Shown here piece by piece: positions 1 through 9,445 of a stretch of 64,000 bases of DNA. Each line of letters opens with the position of its first letter. Position 1 is the stretch's first letter. The stretch is taken from NCBI GenBank assembly GCA_963812885.1, contig CAWEWZ010000006.1:185194-249193 (forward strand). Reading direction: 5' to 3'. The notes below the pieces were generated by a model that had not been told where the DNA came from, searched no databases, and worked only from the letters and a program-made list of their open reading frames with translations. The translations under genes were made by a program, and so were the position numbers. This stretch comes from Bog-756 sp963812885. Its GTDB lineage: Bacteria; Actinomycetota; Acidimicrobiia; Acidimicrobiales; RAAP-2.

Positions 1-635
1 GACCCGGGGACGCCACCGCCGGCGACCTCCAGGTCACCGCCGACGTCGAGGTGCTCAACCCCTCCCAGCACATCGCCTCCCTCAACGCCAAGGGTCGGCT
101 GGCCGTCGACCTCACCGTCGAGCGCGGCCGGGGCTACCTCTCGGCCGACAAGTCCAAGCGCTCCGCCACCATCGGGGTGATCCCGGTCGACGCCATCTTC
201 TCGCCGGTCCGGCGGGTGGCCTTCACCGTCGAGCCCGTCCGGGTCGAGCAGTCGACCGACTTCGACCGACTGGTCCTCGACATCGAGACCGACGGCTCCC
301 TGACCCCCCGCGAGGCCCTGGCCTCGGCCGGCGACACGCTCCGTACCCTGGTCGGCCTGGTGGCCGATCTGGAGGACGAGCCCATGGGCCTCGAGCTCGG
401 AGAGGTGGGGACGGTCGGCACCGGCTCCCCCGACCTCGATCTGCGCATCGAGGACCTCGACCTCACCGAGCGCCCCCGCAACTGCCTCAAGCGGGCGCAG
501 ATCAACACCATCGGCGAACTGGTCGACCGCACCCTCGACGACCTGCTCAACATCACCAACTTCGGGCAGAAGTCGCTCGACGAGGTGCTCCAGAAGCTCG
601 ACGAGCGGGGACTCTCCCTGCGGGTCAAGGACTGA
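1..635 (+). CDS. rpoA: RNA polymerase alpha subunit, 5' end cut off by window
   Basis: The open frame runs in from the left edge without a start, so the N-terminal part of the gene lies outside the window. What remains is the end of the alpha N-terminal (assembly) domain followed by an acidic linker and the C-terminal domain. The C-terminal domain holds the helix-hairpin-helix core (ERPRNCLKRAQINTIGEL, then NFGQKSLDEV), which contacts UP elements and activators. It is followed directly by rplQ, the usual order in bacteria. Identity is certain; only the length is unknown. Confidence 0.97.
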   Translation, partial: PGDATAGDLQVTADVEVLNPSQHIASLNAKGRLAVDLTVERGRGYLSADKSKRSATIGVIPVDAIFSPVRRVAFTVEPVRVEQSTDFDRLVLDIETDGSLTPREALASAGDTLRTLVGLVADLEDEPMGLELGEVGTVGTGSPDLDLRIEDLDLTERPRNCLKRAQINTIGELVDRTLDDLLNITNFGQKSLDEVLQKLDERGLSLRVKD

Positions 636-644
636 GGTCGCGGC

Positions 645-998
645 ATGCTCGGGACTCCGAAGAAGGGTCGCCGCTTCGGCGGCAGCTCCGCCCACCAGAA
701 GGCGATGATGGGGAACCTGGTGGCGTCCCTCATCGCCGCCGAGTACCTGGTCACCACCGAGGCCAAGGCCAAGGCCCTGCGGCCGGTGGCCGAGAAGGTG
801 ATCACCGCCGCCGCCAAGGGGGGCGTGGCCCGGCAGCGGAACGTGGTGGCCTTCATCCGGGACAAGGACATGGCCCACAAGCTCTTCGTGGAGATCGGCC
901 CCCGCTACGCCGAGCGCCAGGGCGGCTACACCCGGATCCTCAAGCTGGGCAATCGGCTGGGCGACAACGCCCCGATGGCCCGCATCGAATTGGTGTGA
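645..998 (+). CDS. rplQ: 50S ribosomal protein L17
   Basis: 117 residues, the usual size for short bacterial L17. The N-terminus (MLGTPKKGRRFGGSSAHQK) and the central segment TTEAKAKALRPVAEK are typical of the family. L17 binds 23S rRNA near the peptide exit tunnel. It lies 9 bases after rpoA and its stop overlaps a possible GTG start of truA at 995, so it is very likely cotranscribed with both. Confidence 0.97.
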   Translation: MLGTPKKGRRFGGSSAHQKAMMGNLVASLIAAEYLVTTEAKAKALRPVAEKVITAAAKGGVARQRNVVAFIRDKDMAHKLFVEIGPRYAERQGGYTRILKLGNRLGDNAPMARIELV

Positions 999-1021
999 GC
1001 CCGCCCCCCGGGCCCGGGGGG

Positions 1022-1877
1022 ATGGATGACCAGTCCGTCCGGTGGCGGCTGACCGTCGCCTACGACGGCTCGGGATTCCACGGATTCGCGGCCCAGCAGG
1101 GTCAGCGCACCGTGGCCGATGCCCTCGGCACGGCGCTGGCCCGCATCGCCCGCACCCCGGTCGCCCTGACCTGCGCGGGACGCACCGACAGCGGCGTCCA
1201 CGCCCTCGGCCAGGTGGTCCACTTCGACCTCCCCGCCGCCCGGTCCGCCGGTCTCGATCCGGACGCCGTGGTCCGCTCCTGCAACAGCCAGTTGGCCCCG
1301 GCCATCGTCGTGCGCGACGGCGGCCATCGCCCCGGCCGGCTTCGACGCCCGTCACTCGGCCCTGGCCCGCCGATACCGCTACCTGGTGGTCAACGCCCCG
1401 GTGGCCGACCCCCTGCTGGCCGGCCTGACCTGGGCGGTCTCCGACCCGCTGGACCTGCGGTCGATGGCCGCCGCCGCCGACGCCCTGCTCGGCGAGCACG
1501 ACTTCCGGGCCTTCTGCCGACGGGTCCCGGGGACCTCGCCCGCCGATCCGATCAACCGGCGGGTGATCGACGCCCGCTGGACCCGGTTGAGCGCCGCCCC
1601 CGGGTCGACCGGCACGGGGCGGCCCCGCATGGTCCCGCCGGAGGCGCCTCCGGCCCTGGTTCCCGAGGTCGGGAGCCTGCTGGCCTTCGAGATCGAGGCC
1701 AACGCCTTCTGCCACCAGATGGTCCGCTCCCTGGTGGGAACCCTGGTCGACGTGGGTCGGGGCCGGAAGCGCCCCTCCGACGTGATGTGGATCCTGCGTT
1801 CCGCCGACCGGCAGCAGGCGTCCCAGCCGGCCCCCGCACAGGGGTTGACCCTGATGGGGGTCCGCTACGATGGCTGA
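1022..1877 (+). CDS. truA: tRNA pseudouridine(38-40) synthase, frame broken near 1319
   Basis: TruA isomerises uridines 38-40 in the tRNA anticodon arm. The N-terminal half (VAYDGSGFHG and CAGRTDSGVHA with the catalytic Asp) reads in one frame to about 1319. The C-terminal half (FCHQMVRSLVGTLVDVG, ending LMGVRYDG) reads one base later. Removing one G from the GG at 1319-1320 joins them into about 284 residues, the normal length. A sequencing insertion is the likely cause. The start is taken as ATG 1022; GTG 995, overlapping the rplQ stop, is the alternative. Confidence 0.9.
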
Positions 1878-1882
1878 CCGGC

Positions 1883-1911
1883 TTGCCGGCCAGGGTGTTT
1901 GGTCGTATCCT
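1883..1911 (+). promoter_or_regulatory. predicted sigma-A promoter of rplM-rpsI
   Basis: TTGCCG (1883-1888) is separated by 17 bases from TATCCT (1906-1911), just after the truA stop. This would start transcription near 1918 and leave a leader of about 140 nt before rplM. The spacing is ideal and both boxes are near consensus; no experimental support. Confidence 0.5.
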
Positions 1912-1917
1912 GGTGCG

Positions 1918-2060
1918 TTCGCCGGGTTGGACCCAGGGCCGGCGCTCCGCGAGTGGGAACACCACTCCCGGCCGGGTCAGCGTTCCCGCTCCGCCTCCGA
2001 CCGGAGGCGCCGCCATCACCCAGCATCACTGACACCAGCACCACCGGACAAGGAATTCTC
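1918..2060 (+). promoter_or_regulatory. structured 5' leader of rplM
   Basis: The stretch between the predicted start of transcription and rplM holds two perfect hairpins: a 6-bp stem GAGTGG/CCACTC at 1951-1967 and a 7-bp stem CGCCTCC/GGAGGCG at 1992-2009. Ribosomal protein L13 operons in other bacteria are often controlled through leader RNA. Whether this one is regulatory is inference. The second stem sequesters a GGAGG, but it lies about 50 nt before the start codon. Confidence 0.35.
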
Positions 2061-2528
2061 GTGCGCACGTACACACCCAAACCCGCCGACATCACCCGTG
2101 CCTGGCGCATCGTCGACGCCGACGGCCTGGTGCTCGGTCGGCTGGCCACCGAGGTGGCGGCCGTGCTGCGGGGCAAGCACAAGCCGATGTTCGCCCCCAA
2201 CCTCGATACCGGTGACCACGTCATCGTGATCAACGCCGACAAGGTGGTGCTGACGTCGGGCAAGGCGGAGAGCAAGCTGTCCTACCGGCACAGCGGCTAC
2301 CCGGGCGGTCTGACCGCCACCAGCTACAGCGACCTGATGATCGACCGGTCCGACCAGGTGGTCCGCAACGCCATCACCGGCATGCTGCCGAAGAACCGCC
2401 TGGGGAGACAGATGGCCACCAAGCTGAAGGTCTATGCCGGTGCCGAGCACCCCCACGCCGCCCAGTCACCCGAACCCCTGGACATCCCGGACGCGCGCCG
2501 CACGGCGTCGGCCCGGAGTGGTGCGTGA
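2061..2528 (+). CDS. rplM: 50S ribosomal protein L13
   Basis: 155 residues. The GTG start at 2061 gives the classical N-terminus MRTYTPKPADITRAW; the open frame extends upstream but the extra residues are not L13-like. Conserved segments include VLGRLATEVAAVLRGKHK and the C-terminal MLPKNRLGRQM. It is one of the early-assembly proteins of the large subunit. The stop overlaps the GTG start of rpsI by 4 bases, so translation is probably coupled. Confidence 0.97.
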   Translation: MRTYTPKPADITRAWRIVDADGLVLGRLATEVAAVLRGKHKPMFAPNLDTGDHVIVINADKVVLTSGKAESKLSYRHSGYPGGLTATSYSDLMIDRSDQVVRNAITGMLPKNRLGRQMATKLKVYAGAEHPHAAQSPEPLDIPDARRTASARSGA

Positions 2529-2977
2529 GCACCGTCGCCGACCAGGCAACCGTACGAACCGATCGCGAGGAACACGCCGTGGCCAACGCCGTCCCCATCT
2601 GCCATACGACAGGTCGCCGCAAGCGGGCGGTGGCCCGGGTCCGGATCCGGCCCGGCCAGGGAGCCATCACCGTCAACGGTCACAAGTTCGAGGAGTACTT
2701 CACGTCGGCGACCCACCGGATGATCGTCACCGAGCCCCTCCGGTTGACCGAGACCACCGAGTCCTGGGCCATCGACGTGACCATCGACGGCGGCGGGGTG
2801 TCCGGCCAGGCCGGCGCCTTCCGTCTCGGGATCGCCCGGGCCCTGTGCGAGCTCGACCCCGAGCTGCGGGCCTCGCTCAAGAAGGCCGGGTTCCTCACGC
2901 GTGACTCGCGGGAGAAGGAGTCGAAGAAGTACGGGCTGAAGAAGGCCCGCAAGGCTCCCCAGTACTCCAAGCGGTAG
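2525..2977 (+). CDS. rpsI: 30S ribosomal protein S9
   Basis: S9 contacts P-site tRNA with its C-terminal tail, here ending RKAPQYSKR as expected. The S9 core starts at CHTTGRRKRAVARV. The GTG at 2525 overlaps the rplM stop and gives 150 residues. A second GTG at 2579 (MANAVPICHTTG), preceded by CGAGG, gives 132 residues, which is closer to the family norm, so the start is uncertain. rplM-rpsI pairing is universal. Confidence 0.96.
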   Translation: MSTVADQATVRTDREEHAVANAVPICHTTGRRKRAVARVRIRPGQGAITVNGHKFEEYFTSATHRMIVTEPLRLTETTESWAIDVTIDGGGVSGQAGAFRLGIARALCELDPELRASLKKAGFLTRDSREKESKKYGLKKARKAPQYSKR

Positions 2978-2981
2978 ACCG

Positions 2982-4349
2982 GTGGCCAGAATCCGGTTCG
3001 GCACCGACGGCGTCCGGGGGATCGCCAACGTCGAGCTGACCACCGATCTGGTCCTCGCCCTGGGTCGGGCCGTGGCCCGCACCATCACGGCCACCACCTT
3101 CCTGATCGGTCGGGACACCCGCCGGTCGGGTCCCATGCTCCAGGCCGCCCTGGCCGCCGGACTGGCCAGCGAGGGGGCGGATGTGGTCGACGTCGGGGTG
3201 CTGCCCACTCCGGCCCTGGCCTGGCTGTCGGCCACCCGGAACATCCCCGCGGTGGTGATCTCGGCCTCCCACAATCCCTTCGCCGACAACGGCATCAAAC
3301 TGTTCGCCGCCGGTGGGCTCAAGCTCAGCGCCGAGCTGGAGGCGGCCATCGAGGACGAGCTCGAACGGGTCCTCGATCCCACGGCCCGGGGCCCCCGCAC
3401 GCTCGAGGGCCACAGTGTGGGCAGCCTGAGGACGGAGCCCGGCGTCGGCGAGGCCTACGTCGAGCACCTGGGGTCCCTGGTGGACGGCCGCCGGCTGGAC
3501 GGCGTCCGCCTGGTCGTCGACAGCGCCAACGGGGCGGCGTCGGCCATCGCCGCCCGGCTCTACGAGCAGCTGGGTGCCGAGGTGGTGGCCATCGGCTGCG
3601 AGCCGGACGGCACCAACATCAACGCCGGGTGCGGGTCCACCTCGACCGAGGCCCTGGCCGCCGCCGTGGTCGAGCACCGGGCCCACCTGGGCCTGGCCCT
3701 CGACGGCGACGCCGACCGCCTCCTGGCCGTGGACCACCGGGGCAACGTGGTCAACGGGGACGAGCTGCTGGCCCTGTTCGCCCTCGACCTGGCCGAGCGC
3801 GGACAGCTGGCCGGGAACACCGTGGTGGTCACGGTGATGACCAATCTCGGGTTCCGGTTGGCCATGGAGGAGCGGGCCATCATCGTCAAGGAGACGCCGG
3901 TCGGCGACCGTCACGTCCTGGCCGCCCTGGACAAGGACGGCTTCGCCCTCGGGGGCGAGCAGTCGGGACACATCGTCTTCCGGCGGCTGGCCACCACCGG
4001 CGACGGTCTGCTGACCGGGCTGGTCCTGGCCGATCTGGTGGCCCGGCGGGGAAAGCCATTGGCCGAGCTGTTGGCCGGGCTGGTCGACCGGGTTCCCCAG
4101 GTCCTGGTCAACGTGCCCGTCCCCAACACGGAGCTGCTGGAGGGGGCGCAGGCCGTGTGGTCGGCCGTGGCCGAGGAGGTGGAGCGACTGGGGGACACCG
4201 GCCGGGTCGTCCTGCGACCGAGCGGGACGGAACCCCTGGTCAGGGTCATGGTGGAGGCCGTCGGCGACGGGGTGGCCGAAGAGATCGCCGCCCGCCTCAG
4301 CACGCTGGTCGAGTTCGAGCTCCAGGCCGCCGCCGCCACCCACGGGTGA
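2982..4349 (+). CDS. glmM: phosphoglucosamine mutase
   Basis: GlmM interconverts glucosamine-6-phosphate and glucosamine-1-phosphate on the way to UDP-GlcNAc for the cell wall. 455 residues, full length. The N-terminus MARIRFGTDGVRG is typical. The catalytic phosphoserine loop is ISASHNPF with Ser96; the magnesium site is DGDADR; the phosphate-binding loop near the C-terminus is RPSGTEPLVRV. It starts 4 bases after rpsI and precedes glmS, so the two consecutive steps of the pathway are neighbours. Confidence 0.96.
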   Translation: MARIRFGTDGVRGIANVELTTDLVLALGRAVARTITATTFLIGRDTRRSGPMLQAALAAGLASEGADVVDVGVLPTPALAWLSATRNIPAVVISASHNPFADNGIKLFAAGGLKLSAELEAAIEDELERVLDPTARGPRTLEGHSVGSLRTEPGVGEAYVEHLGSLVDGRRLDGVRLVVDSANGAASAIAARLYEQLGAEVVAIGCEPDGTNINAGCGSTSTEALAAAVVEHRAHLGLALDGDADRLLAVDHRGNVVNGDELLALFALDLAERGQLAGNTVVVTVMTNLGFRLAMEERAIIVKETPVGDRHVLAALDKDGFALGGEQSGHIVFRRLATTGDGLLTGLVLADLVARRGKPLAELLAGLVDRVPQVLVNVPVPNTELLEGAQAVWSAVAEEVERLGDTGRVVLRPSGTEPLVRVMVEAVGDGVAEEIAARLSTLVEFELQAAAATHG

Positions 4350-4388
4350 ACCGGGCCCCACCCGGGCCGCCCTCCCGTGCCGATGTCT

Positions 4389-4418
4389 TTGAAGCATCCC
4401 GGCCCTGGCCACTAGCCT
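4389..4418 (+). promoter_or_regulatory. leaderless-type promoter of glmS
   Basis: TTGAAG (4389-4394), an 18-base spacer and TAGCCT (4413-4418). The -10 box ends 6 bases before the ATG of glmS, so a transcript would begin on the A of the start codon. No Shine-Dalgarno sequence is present. Confidence 0.55.
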
Positions 4419-4424
4419 CGCGGT

Positions 4425-6312
4425 ATGTGCGGAATCATCGGTATCACCTATGGGGCAGGGAGTGCCGGTGCGGATTCCGGGGACACGGAGGTGCTGGACG
4501 TCCTCCTCGAGGGGCTCTCCCGCCTCGAGTACCGGGGCTACGACTCGGCCGGGGTGGCCCTGGTCGGCGCCGCCGGTGAGCAAGGGATCTGGCGGGCCCG
4601 GGCGGCCAACGGGACCCGTTCCCTCGACGATCTGGTCAAGCGGGCCGAGGCGGCCCCCGGAGGGCCGAGCGCCGGTATCGGCCACACCCGGTGGGCCACG
4701 CACGGCGGGCCGACCGAGGGCAACGCCCATCCCCACGTCGACTGCACGGGGCGGATGGCCCTCATCCACAACGGGATCATCGAGAACCACGTCGAGCTGA
4801 CCGACGAGCTCACCGCCGCCGGCCACCGCTTCGAATCGGAGACCGACACCGAGGTCCTCGCCCACCTGATCGAATCGTCGCTGGCCGCCCACCCCGACGC
4901 CGGTCTGGTCGGTGCCGTCCGTGACGCCCTCGGGCGGGTCCGGGGGGCGTTCTCGGTGGCTGTCGTCCACTCCGACGAGCCCGATCTCATCGTGGCCTCG
5001 CGACGGGTGTCGCCGCTGCTCATGGGGGTCAGCGAGGGAGCTGCCTTCCTGGCCTCGGACGTCCCCGCCATCCTCGGGCTCACCCGTGCAGTTCTTCGTC
5101 CTCGAGGACGACCAGGTGGCCGAGCTCCGACCGGGCTCGGTCCGGGTCACCACCCTCGAGGGGGTCGAGGTGGAGCCGGACCGTCTGACGGTGGACTGGG
5201 ACCTCGACTCCGCCCGCAAGGACGGCTTCGACGACTACATGAGCAAGGAGATCCGCGAGCAGCCCAAGGCGGTGGCCGACACCATGCTCGACCGGCTGCT
5301 CCCCGACGGCACCCTGGTCCTCGACGAGGTCCACATCACCAACGAGGAGTTCCGGGCCTTCAACAAGGTGTTCATCGTGGCCTGCGGCAGCAGCTACCAC
5401 GCCGGCCTGATGGCCAAGTACGCCATCGAGCACTGGGCCCGCCTGCCGGTGGAGATCGACATCGCCAGCGAGTTCCGGTACCGCGATCCGGTCCTCGACG
5501 CCCGGACGCTGGTCATCGGGGTGAGCCAGTCGGGTGAGACCGCCGACACCTTCGAGGCCATCGAGGAGGCCCGCAGACTCGGGGCCAAGACCCTGGTCAT
5601 CTCCAACGTGGTCGATTCGTCCATGGCCCGCAAGGCCGACGCCGTCCTCTACACGAGGGCGGGACCGGAGATCGGGGTGGCCGCCACCAAGACCCACCTG
5701 GCCCAGATCACCGCGCTCGAGATCCTGGCCCTCTACCTGGGCCAGGCCCGGGGGACACTGCTCCCCGAGGATGCCCGGGCCCTGTTCGCGGCCATGGGCG
5801 CCCTCCCCGACAAGGTGGCCCAGGCCATCGGGCTGGCCCCCGAGGTCGAGGCCGTGGCCACCCGCTACCGGGACTCGCCGTCCTTCATCTTCCTCGGGCG
5901 GCACGTCGGCTACCCGGTGGCCCTCGAGGGGGCGCTCAAGCTCAAGGAGCTCTCGTACCTCCGGGCCGAAGGGTTCCCGGGCGGCGAGCTCAAGCACGGC
6001 CCCATCGCCCTGGTCGAGCCGGGGACGGTGGTCATCGGGGTGGCCACCCGGACCCCGGTGTGGGAGAAGATGATGAGCAACGTGGCCGAGGTCAAGAGCC
6101 GCGGGGCCACGGTCGTGCTGGTGGCCAACGTGGGGGACGACGAGACCGCCCGCCAGGCCGACGCCGTGCTGTGGGTGCCCGAGACCCCCTACCTGTTCGC
6201 CCCGATCGTCGACGTGGTGCCCCTGCAGATGTTTGCCTACTCGCTGGCCCGGCTCCACGGCCACGACGTCGACCGACCCCGCAACCTGGCCAAGGTGGTC
6301 ACCGTCGAGTGA
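4425..6312 (+). CDS. glmS: glutamine-fructose-6-phosphate aminotransferase, frame broken near 5087
   Basis: GlmS makes glucosamine-6-phosphate from fructose-6-phosphate and glutamine. MCGIIGITYG gives the N-terminal nucleophile Cys2 of the glutaminase domain. Two SIS sugar-isomerase domains follow (ACGSSYHA and GVSQSGETADT), and the C-terminus DRPRNLAKVVTVE is canonical. The glutaminase domain reads to LGLTR at about 5087. The rest reads one base later (QFFVLEDDQVAEL). Removing one base restores about 628 residues and the expected spacing to LED. Confidence 0.93.
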
Positions 6313-6827
6313 GCCCGGCCGACCGGGCCGTGCCGCTGCCCTCCGTGCTCGGAGGGGCCGCTCGGGAACTGACCGGCCGGAACGGGCTGACCGCCGTAGT
6401 CGGGGTCGGGGTCGATGCCGTGGACGTGGAGCGGTTCCGCCGGGTCCTCGACCGTCGCCGGCACCTGGCCGAGCGGCTCTTCACCGACGGTGAACGGGCC
6501 TACGCGGGGGCGGCCTCGGACCCGGTCCCGCGGCTGTCCACCCGGTTTGCCGCCAAGGAGGCGACCATGAAGGCCCTCGGCGTGGGCCTCGGCGCCTTCC
6601 CCTTCGCCGACGTGGAGGTGGTCCGCCACGGGCTCGATGCCCCGTCCCTCGTCCTGCACCGGTCGGCCCTCCGTCAGGCCCGGGAGGCCGGGGTGGTGCA
6701 GTGGCACCTGTCCCTCACCCACACCGACGAGGTGGCCATGGCCATGGTGGTGGCCGAAGGCCGGCCGGTGGCCGGCCCGGGTCTGAACGGGGACCCCCTG
6801 GCCGCGGGCGGCACGCCGAAGCCGTAG
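6309..6827 (+). CDS. acpS: holo-[acyl-carrier-protein] synthase
   Basis: AcpS moves 4'-phosphopantetheine from CoA to the serine of acyl carrier protein. The two family signatures are present: GVDAVDVERF with the metal-binding Asp, and FAAKEATMKALGVG with the catalytic Glu and Lys. At 172 residues it is longer than the usual 120-130 at both ends. The GTG start at 6309 overlaps the glmS stop; GTG 6342 is a possible alternative. It is followed within 11 bases by nnr, as in other actinobacteria. Confidence 0.93.
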   Translation: MSPADRAVPLPSVLGGAARELTGRNGLTAVVGVGVDAVDVERFRRVLDRRRHLAERLFTDGERAYAGAASDPVPRLSTRFAAKEATMKALGVGLGAFPFADVEVVRHGLDAPSLVLHRSALRQAREAGVVQWHLSLTHTDEVAMAMVVAEGRPVAGPGLNGDPLAAGGTPKP

Positions 6828-6830
6828 CGT
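6825..6830 (+). promoter_or_regulatory. leaderless-type -10 box of nnr
   Basis: TAGCGT ends 7 bases before the ATG of nnr; its first three bases are the acpS stop codon. No Shine-Dalgarno sequence precedes the ATG. Read-through from the upstream operon is also likely. Confidence 0.4.
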
Positions 6831-6837
6831 CATCCAC

Positions 6838-8223
6838 ATGCTGCCGGTCCTGACCGTCTCCGAGATGAGCGAGGTGGACGCCGCCGCGCTGGCCTCGACG
6901 CCGCTCGAGGTGCTGGTGTCGAGGGCGGGCCTGGCGGTCGCCCTGGCTGCCATGGACATGCTCGGCGGCGCTTACGGGCGGCGGGTGGTGGTGGTGGCCG
7001 GACGGGGCAACAACGGCGCCGACGGCCGGGTGGCGGCGTCCCTCCTGCGCCGCCGGGGTTCGCGCGTCCGTATCGTCGAGGCCGGGACCGGCGATACCAC
7101 GGGTCCGGCCGACCTGATCATCGACGCCGCCTACGGAACCGGATTCCGGGGCGAGTACCGCTCGCCCGTCCCGGCCCCGGGGACACCGGTGCTGGCCGTC
7201 GACATCCCGTCGGGGGTGCAGGGCGACACCGGGGCTGCGGCCGGCACCCCGATCGCGGCCTGGCGCACGGTCACCTTCGTGGCCCTCAAGCCCGGTCTCC
7301 TCCAGGGCGACGGGGCCCGCCTGGCCGGCCGGGTGTCGGTGGCCGACATCGGCCTCCCCGCCGGCCGCCCGGCCATCTCGGTCGTGGAGGACGCCGACGT
7401 GGTCACCCTGCTCCCTCGGCGTCGCCACGGCGGCAACAAGTGGTCCAGCGCGGTGATGGTGGTGGCCGGCTCCCCCGGGATGACCGGTGCCGCCGCGCTC
7501 TGCGCCCGATCGGCCTACCGGTCGGGGGCCGGGATGGTCCGCCTCGGCGTGCCCGGTTCGGAGCTGTCCGCCTCCCCGGCCAGCGAGGCGGTGAGCGTGC
7601 CGCTGCCGGGGCACGGATGGGCGTCCGAGGCCCTGGAGGCCGGCTCACGCTGCGCCGCGGTGGTGGTCGGTCCCGGCCTGGGCCGGGACGGGGGGGCGGC
7701 GACCGAGGTCCGGCGCCTGGTGGCCGAGTCGCCCGTCCCCGTCGTGGTGGACGCCGACGGCCTGTTCGCCCTGGGCAGGGTCGGCGGCGACGACTCCCTG
7801 CAGGCCCGCTCGGTGGTGGTCCTCACCCCCCACGACGGCGAGTACGCGCGGCTGATGGGGGCCGACCCGGGGGCGGACCGCATCGCCGCGGCCCGGCGGC
7901 TGGCCACATCCTCGGGCGCGGTGGCGCTGCTCAAGGGACCGACGACGGCGGTCGCCGACCCGACCGGCCGGGTGCTGTTGGGCCTGTCCGGTACCACCGC
8001 GTTGGCCACGGCGGGCACCGGGGACGTCCTGTCGGGCATGATCGGGGCCATGGTCGCCCGCGGCGTGGCCCCGACGGAAGCCGCCGCGCTGGCCGCCCAC
8101 GTCCACGGCCGGGCCGGTGGCCTGGGCCCGGTGGAGGGACTGGTGGCCGGCGACCTGCCCGACCTGGTGGCCCGGGTGCTGTCGAGGATGCGCTCGGACG
8201 GCCCGGGAGGCCTCCGTGGCTGA
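6838..8223 (+). CDS. nnr: bifunctional NAD(P)HX epimerase/dehydratase
   Basis: This enzyme repairs hydrated NADH and NADPH. 461 residues hold two domains. The N-terminal YjeF-type epimerase (about 1-195) has GRGNNGADGRVAA and DIPSGVQGDTG. The C-terminal ribokinase-like dehydratase (about 200-461) has GPGLGRDGG and the nucleotide motif GTGDVLSGMIGAM. The N-domain helix before the Rossmann fold is somewhat short. The stop overlaps the start of alr. Confidence 0.95.
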   Translation: MLPVLTVSEMSEVDAAALASTPLEVLVSRAGLAVALAAMDMLGGAYGRRVVVVAGRGNNGADGRVAASLLRRRGSRVRIVEAGTGDTTGPADLIIDAAYGTGFRGEYRSPVPAPGTPVLAVDIPSGVQGDTGAAAGTPIAAWRTVTFVALKPGLLQGDGARLAGRVSVADIGLPAGRPAISVVEDADVVTLLPRRRHGGNKWSSAVMVVAGSPGMTGAAALCARSAYRSGAGMVRLGVPGSELSASPASEAVSVPLPGHGWASEALEAGSRCAAVVVGPGLGRDGGAATEVRRLVAESPVPVVVDADGLFALGRVGGDDSLQARSVVVLTPHDGEYARLMGADPGADRIAAARRLATSSGAVALLKGPTTAVADPTGRVLLGLSGTTALATAGTGDVLSGMIGAMVARGVAPTEAAALAAHVHGRAGGLGPVEGLVAGDLPDLVARVLSRMRSDGPGGLRG

Positions 8224-9395
8224 GCGCTGGCGGCCGGCGTGGGCCGACATCGACCTCGATGCCGTGCGCCACAACGCCTCGATCCTGGTCCGGCTGTCGG
8301 AACCGGCGGCCCTGTGCGCGGTGGTCAAGGCGGACGGGTACGGGCACGGCGCCGTTCCCGTGGCCCGGGCCGCGCTCGACGGTGGCGCCCGGTGGCTGGC
8401 CGTGGCCCTCGTCGAGGAAGGGGTCGCCCTGCGCCAGGCCGGGATCGAAGCGCCGATCCTGCTCCTCTCCGAGCCGCCGGCCGAGGCCATGGCCGAGGCG
8501 GTGGCCCGCCGGCTCGTCCCCACCGTCTACTCCAACGGGGGGCTGGAGCTCCTGGGCGCGGCCGCAGCCGGCAACCGGCCGCCGGTGGAGGTCCACCTCA
8601 AGGTGGACACCGGGATGCACCGGGTCGGGGCCGACCCGGTGGAGGTGCCGCACCTGGTCGCCGCCATCGCCGCTCATCCCCGGCTGGCCTTCGGCGCCCT
8701 GTGGACCCATCTGGCCGTGGCCGAAGGGACGAGCCCGGACGACCGGCGATTCACGGCCGCGCAGCTCGAGCGGTTCGATGCCGTGGTGGCCACCCTGGCC
8801 CGGGCCGGACACCGACCGCCGATGACCCACGTGGCCAATTCGGCCGGCGCCATCGGGGTTCCCGCGGCCCGGCACGACCTGGTCCGCTGCGGTATCGCCG
8901 TCTACGGGGTGGCCCCGACCGCCGATCTGGCCACCGAAATCGAGGAAGCCACCGGGGGCGGGCGGCTCCGGCCGGTGCTCTCGCTCCGCGGCCCGGGTGA
9001 CCTCGACCCGCGACCTCGAGGCCGGGGAGCGCCCCTCCTACGGCCGGCGGCGGCCGCTGGACCAGCGCTCGACGGTGGCCACCGTGCCCATCGGCTACGC
9101 CGACGGGGTGCCCCGCCGTCTCTTCGATCAGGGCGGGGAGGTGCTGATCAGGGGGCTCCGACGGCCACTGGCCGGAGCGGTGACCATGGATCAGGTGGTG
9201 GTCGACTGCGGCCCGGTGGGTTCGGCCCCGGTGGAGGTGGGGGACGAGGTGGTCCTGCTCGGAAGGCAGGGCACCGAGGAGATCACCGCTGACGAGTGGG
9301 CCTGCCTGCTCGCCACGATCAGCTACGAGGTGCTGTGCGACATCGGTCCCCGGGTCCCCCGCCTGACCGTCGGGGGCGTGGGGTCGCCGGGTTGA
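8216..9395 (+). CDS. alr: alanine racemase, frame broken near 8990
   Basis: Alr makes D-alanine for peptidoglycan. The PLP lysine is Lys38 in AVVKADGYGHG. The TIM-barrel half reads to LRPVLSLR at about 8989. The C-terminal half, with the catalytic-tyrosine segment PIGYADGVPRR and the ending CDIGPRVPRL, reads one base later. Removing one G at 8990-8991 gives LSLRARVTSTR and about 392 residues, a normal length. The GTG start at 8216 overlaps the last codons of nnr. Confidence 0.93.
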
Positions 9396-9445
9396 GCCCG
9401 GACGGCCGGCGCAGGACCCCGCCCACCCAGCAGTACCATTCGGCG

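Noticed and set aside
2895..5219. 774-codon open frame on the minus strand across glmM and glmS
   Set aside because: It is the antisense of two certain genes, rich in Gly, Asp, Val and Gln as expected from a GC-rich shadow frame, and has no recognisable domain.
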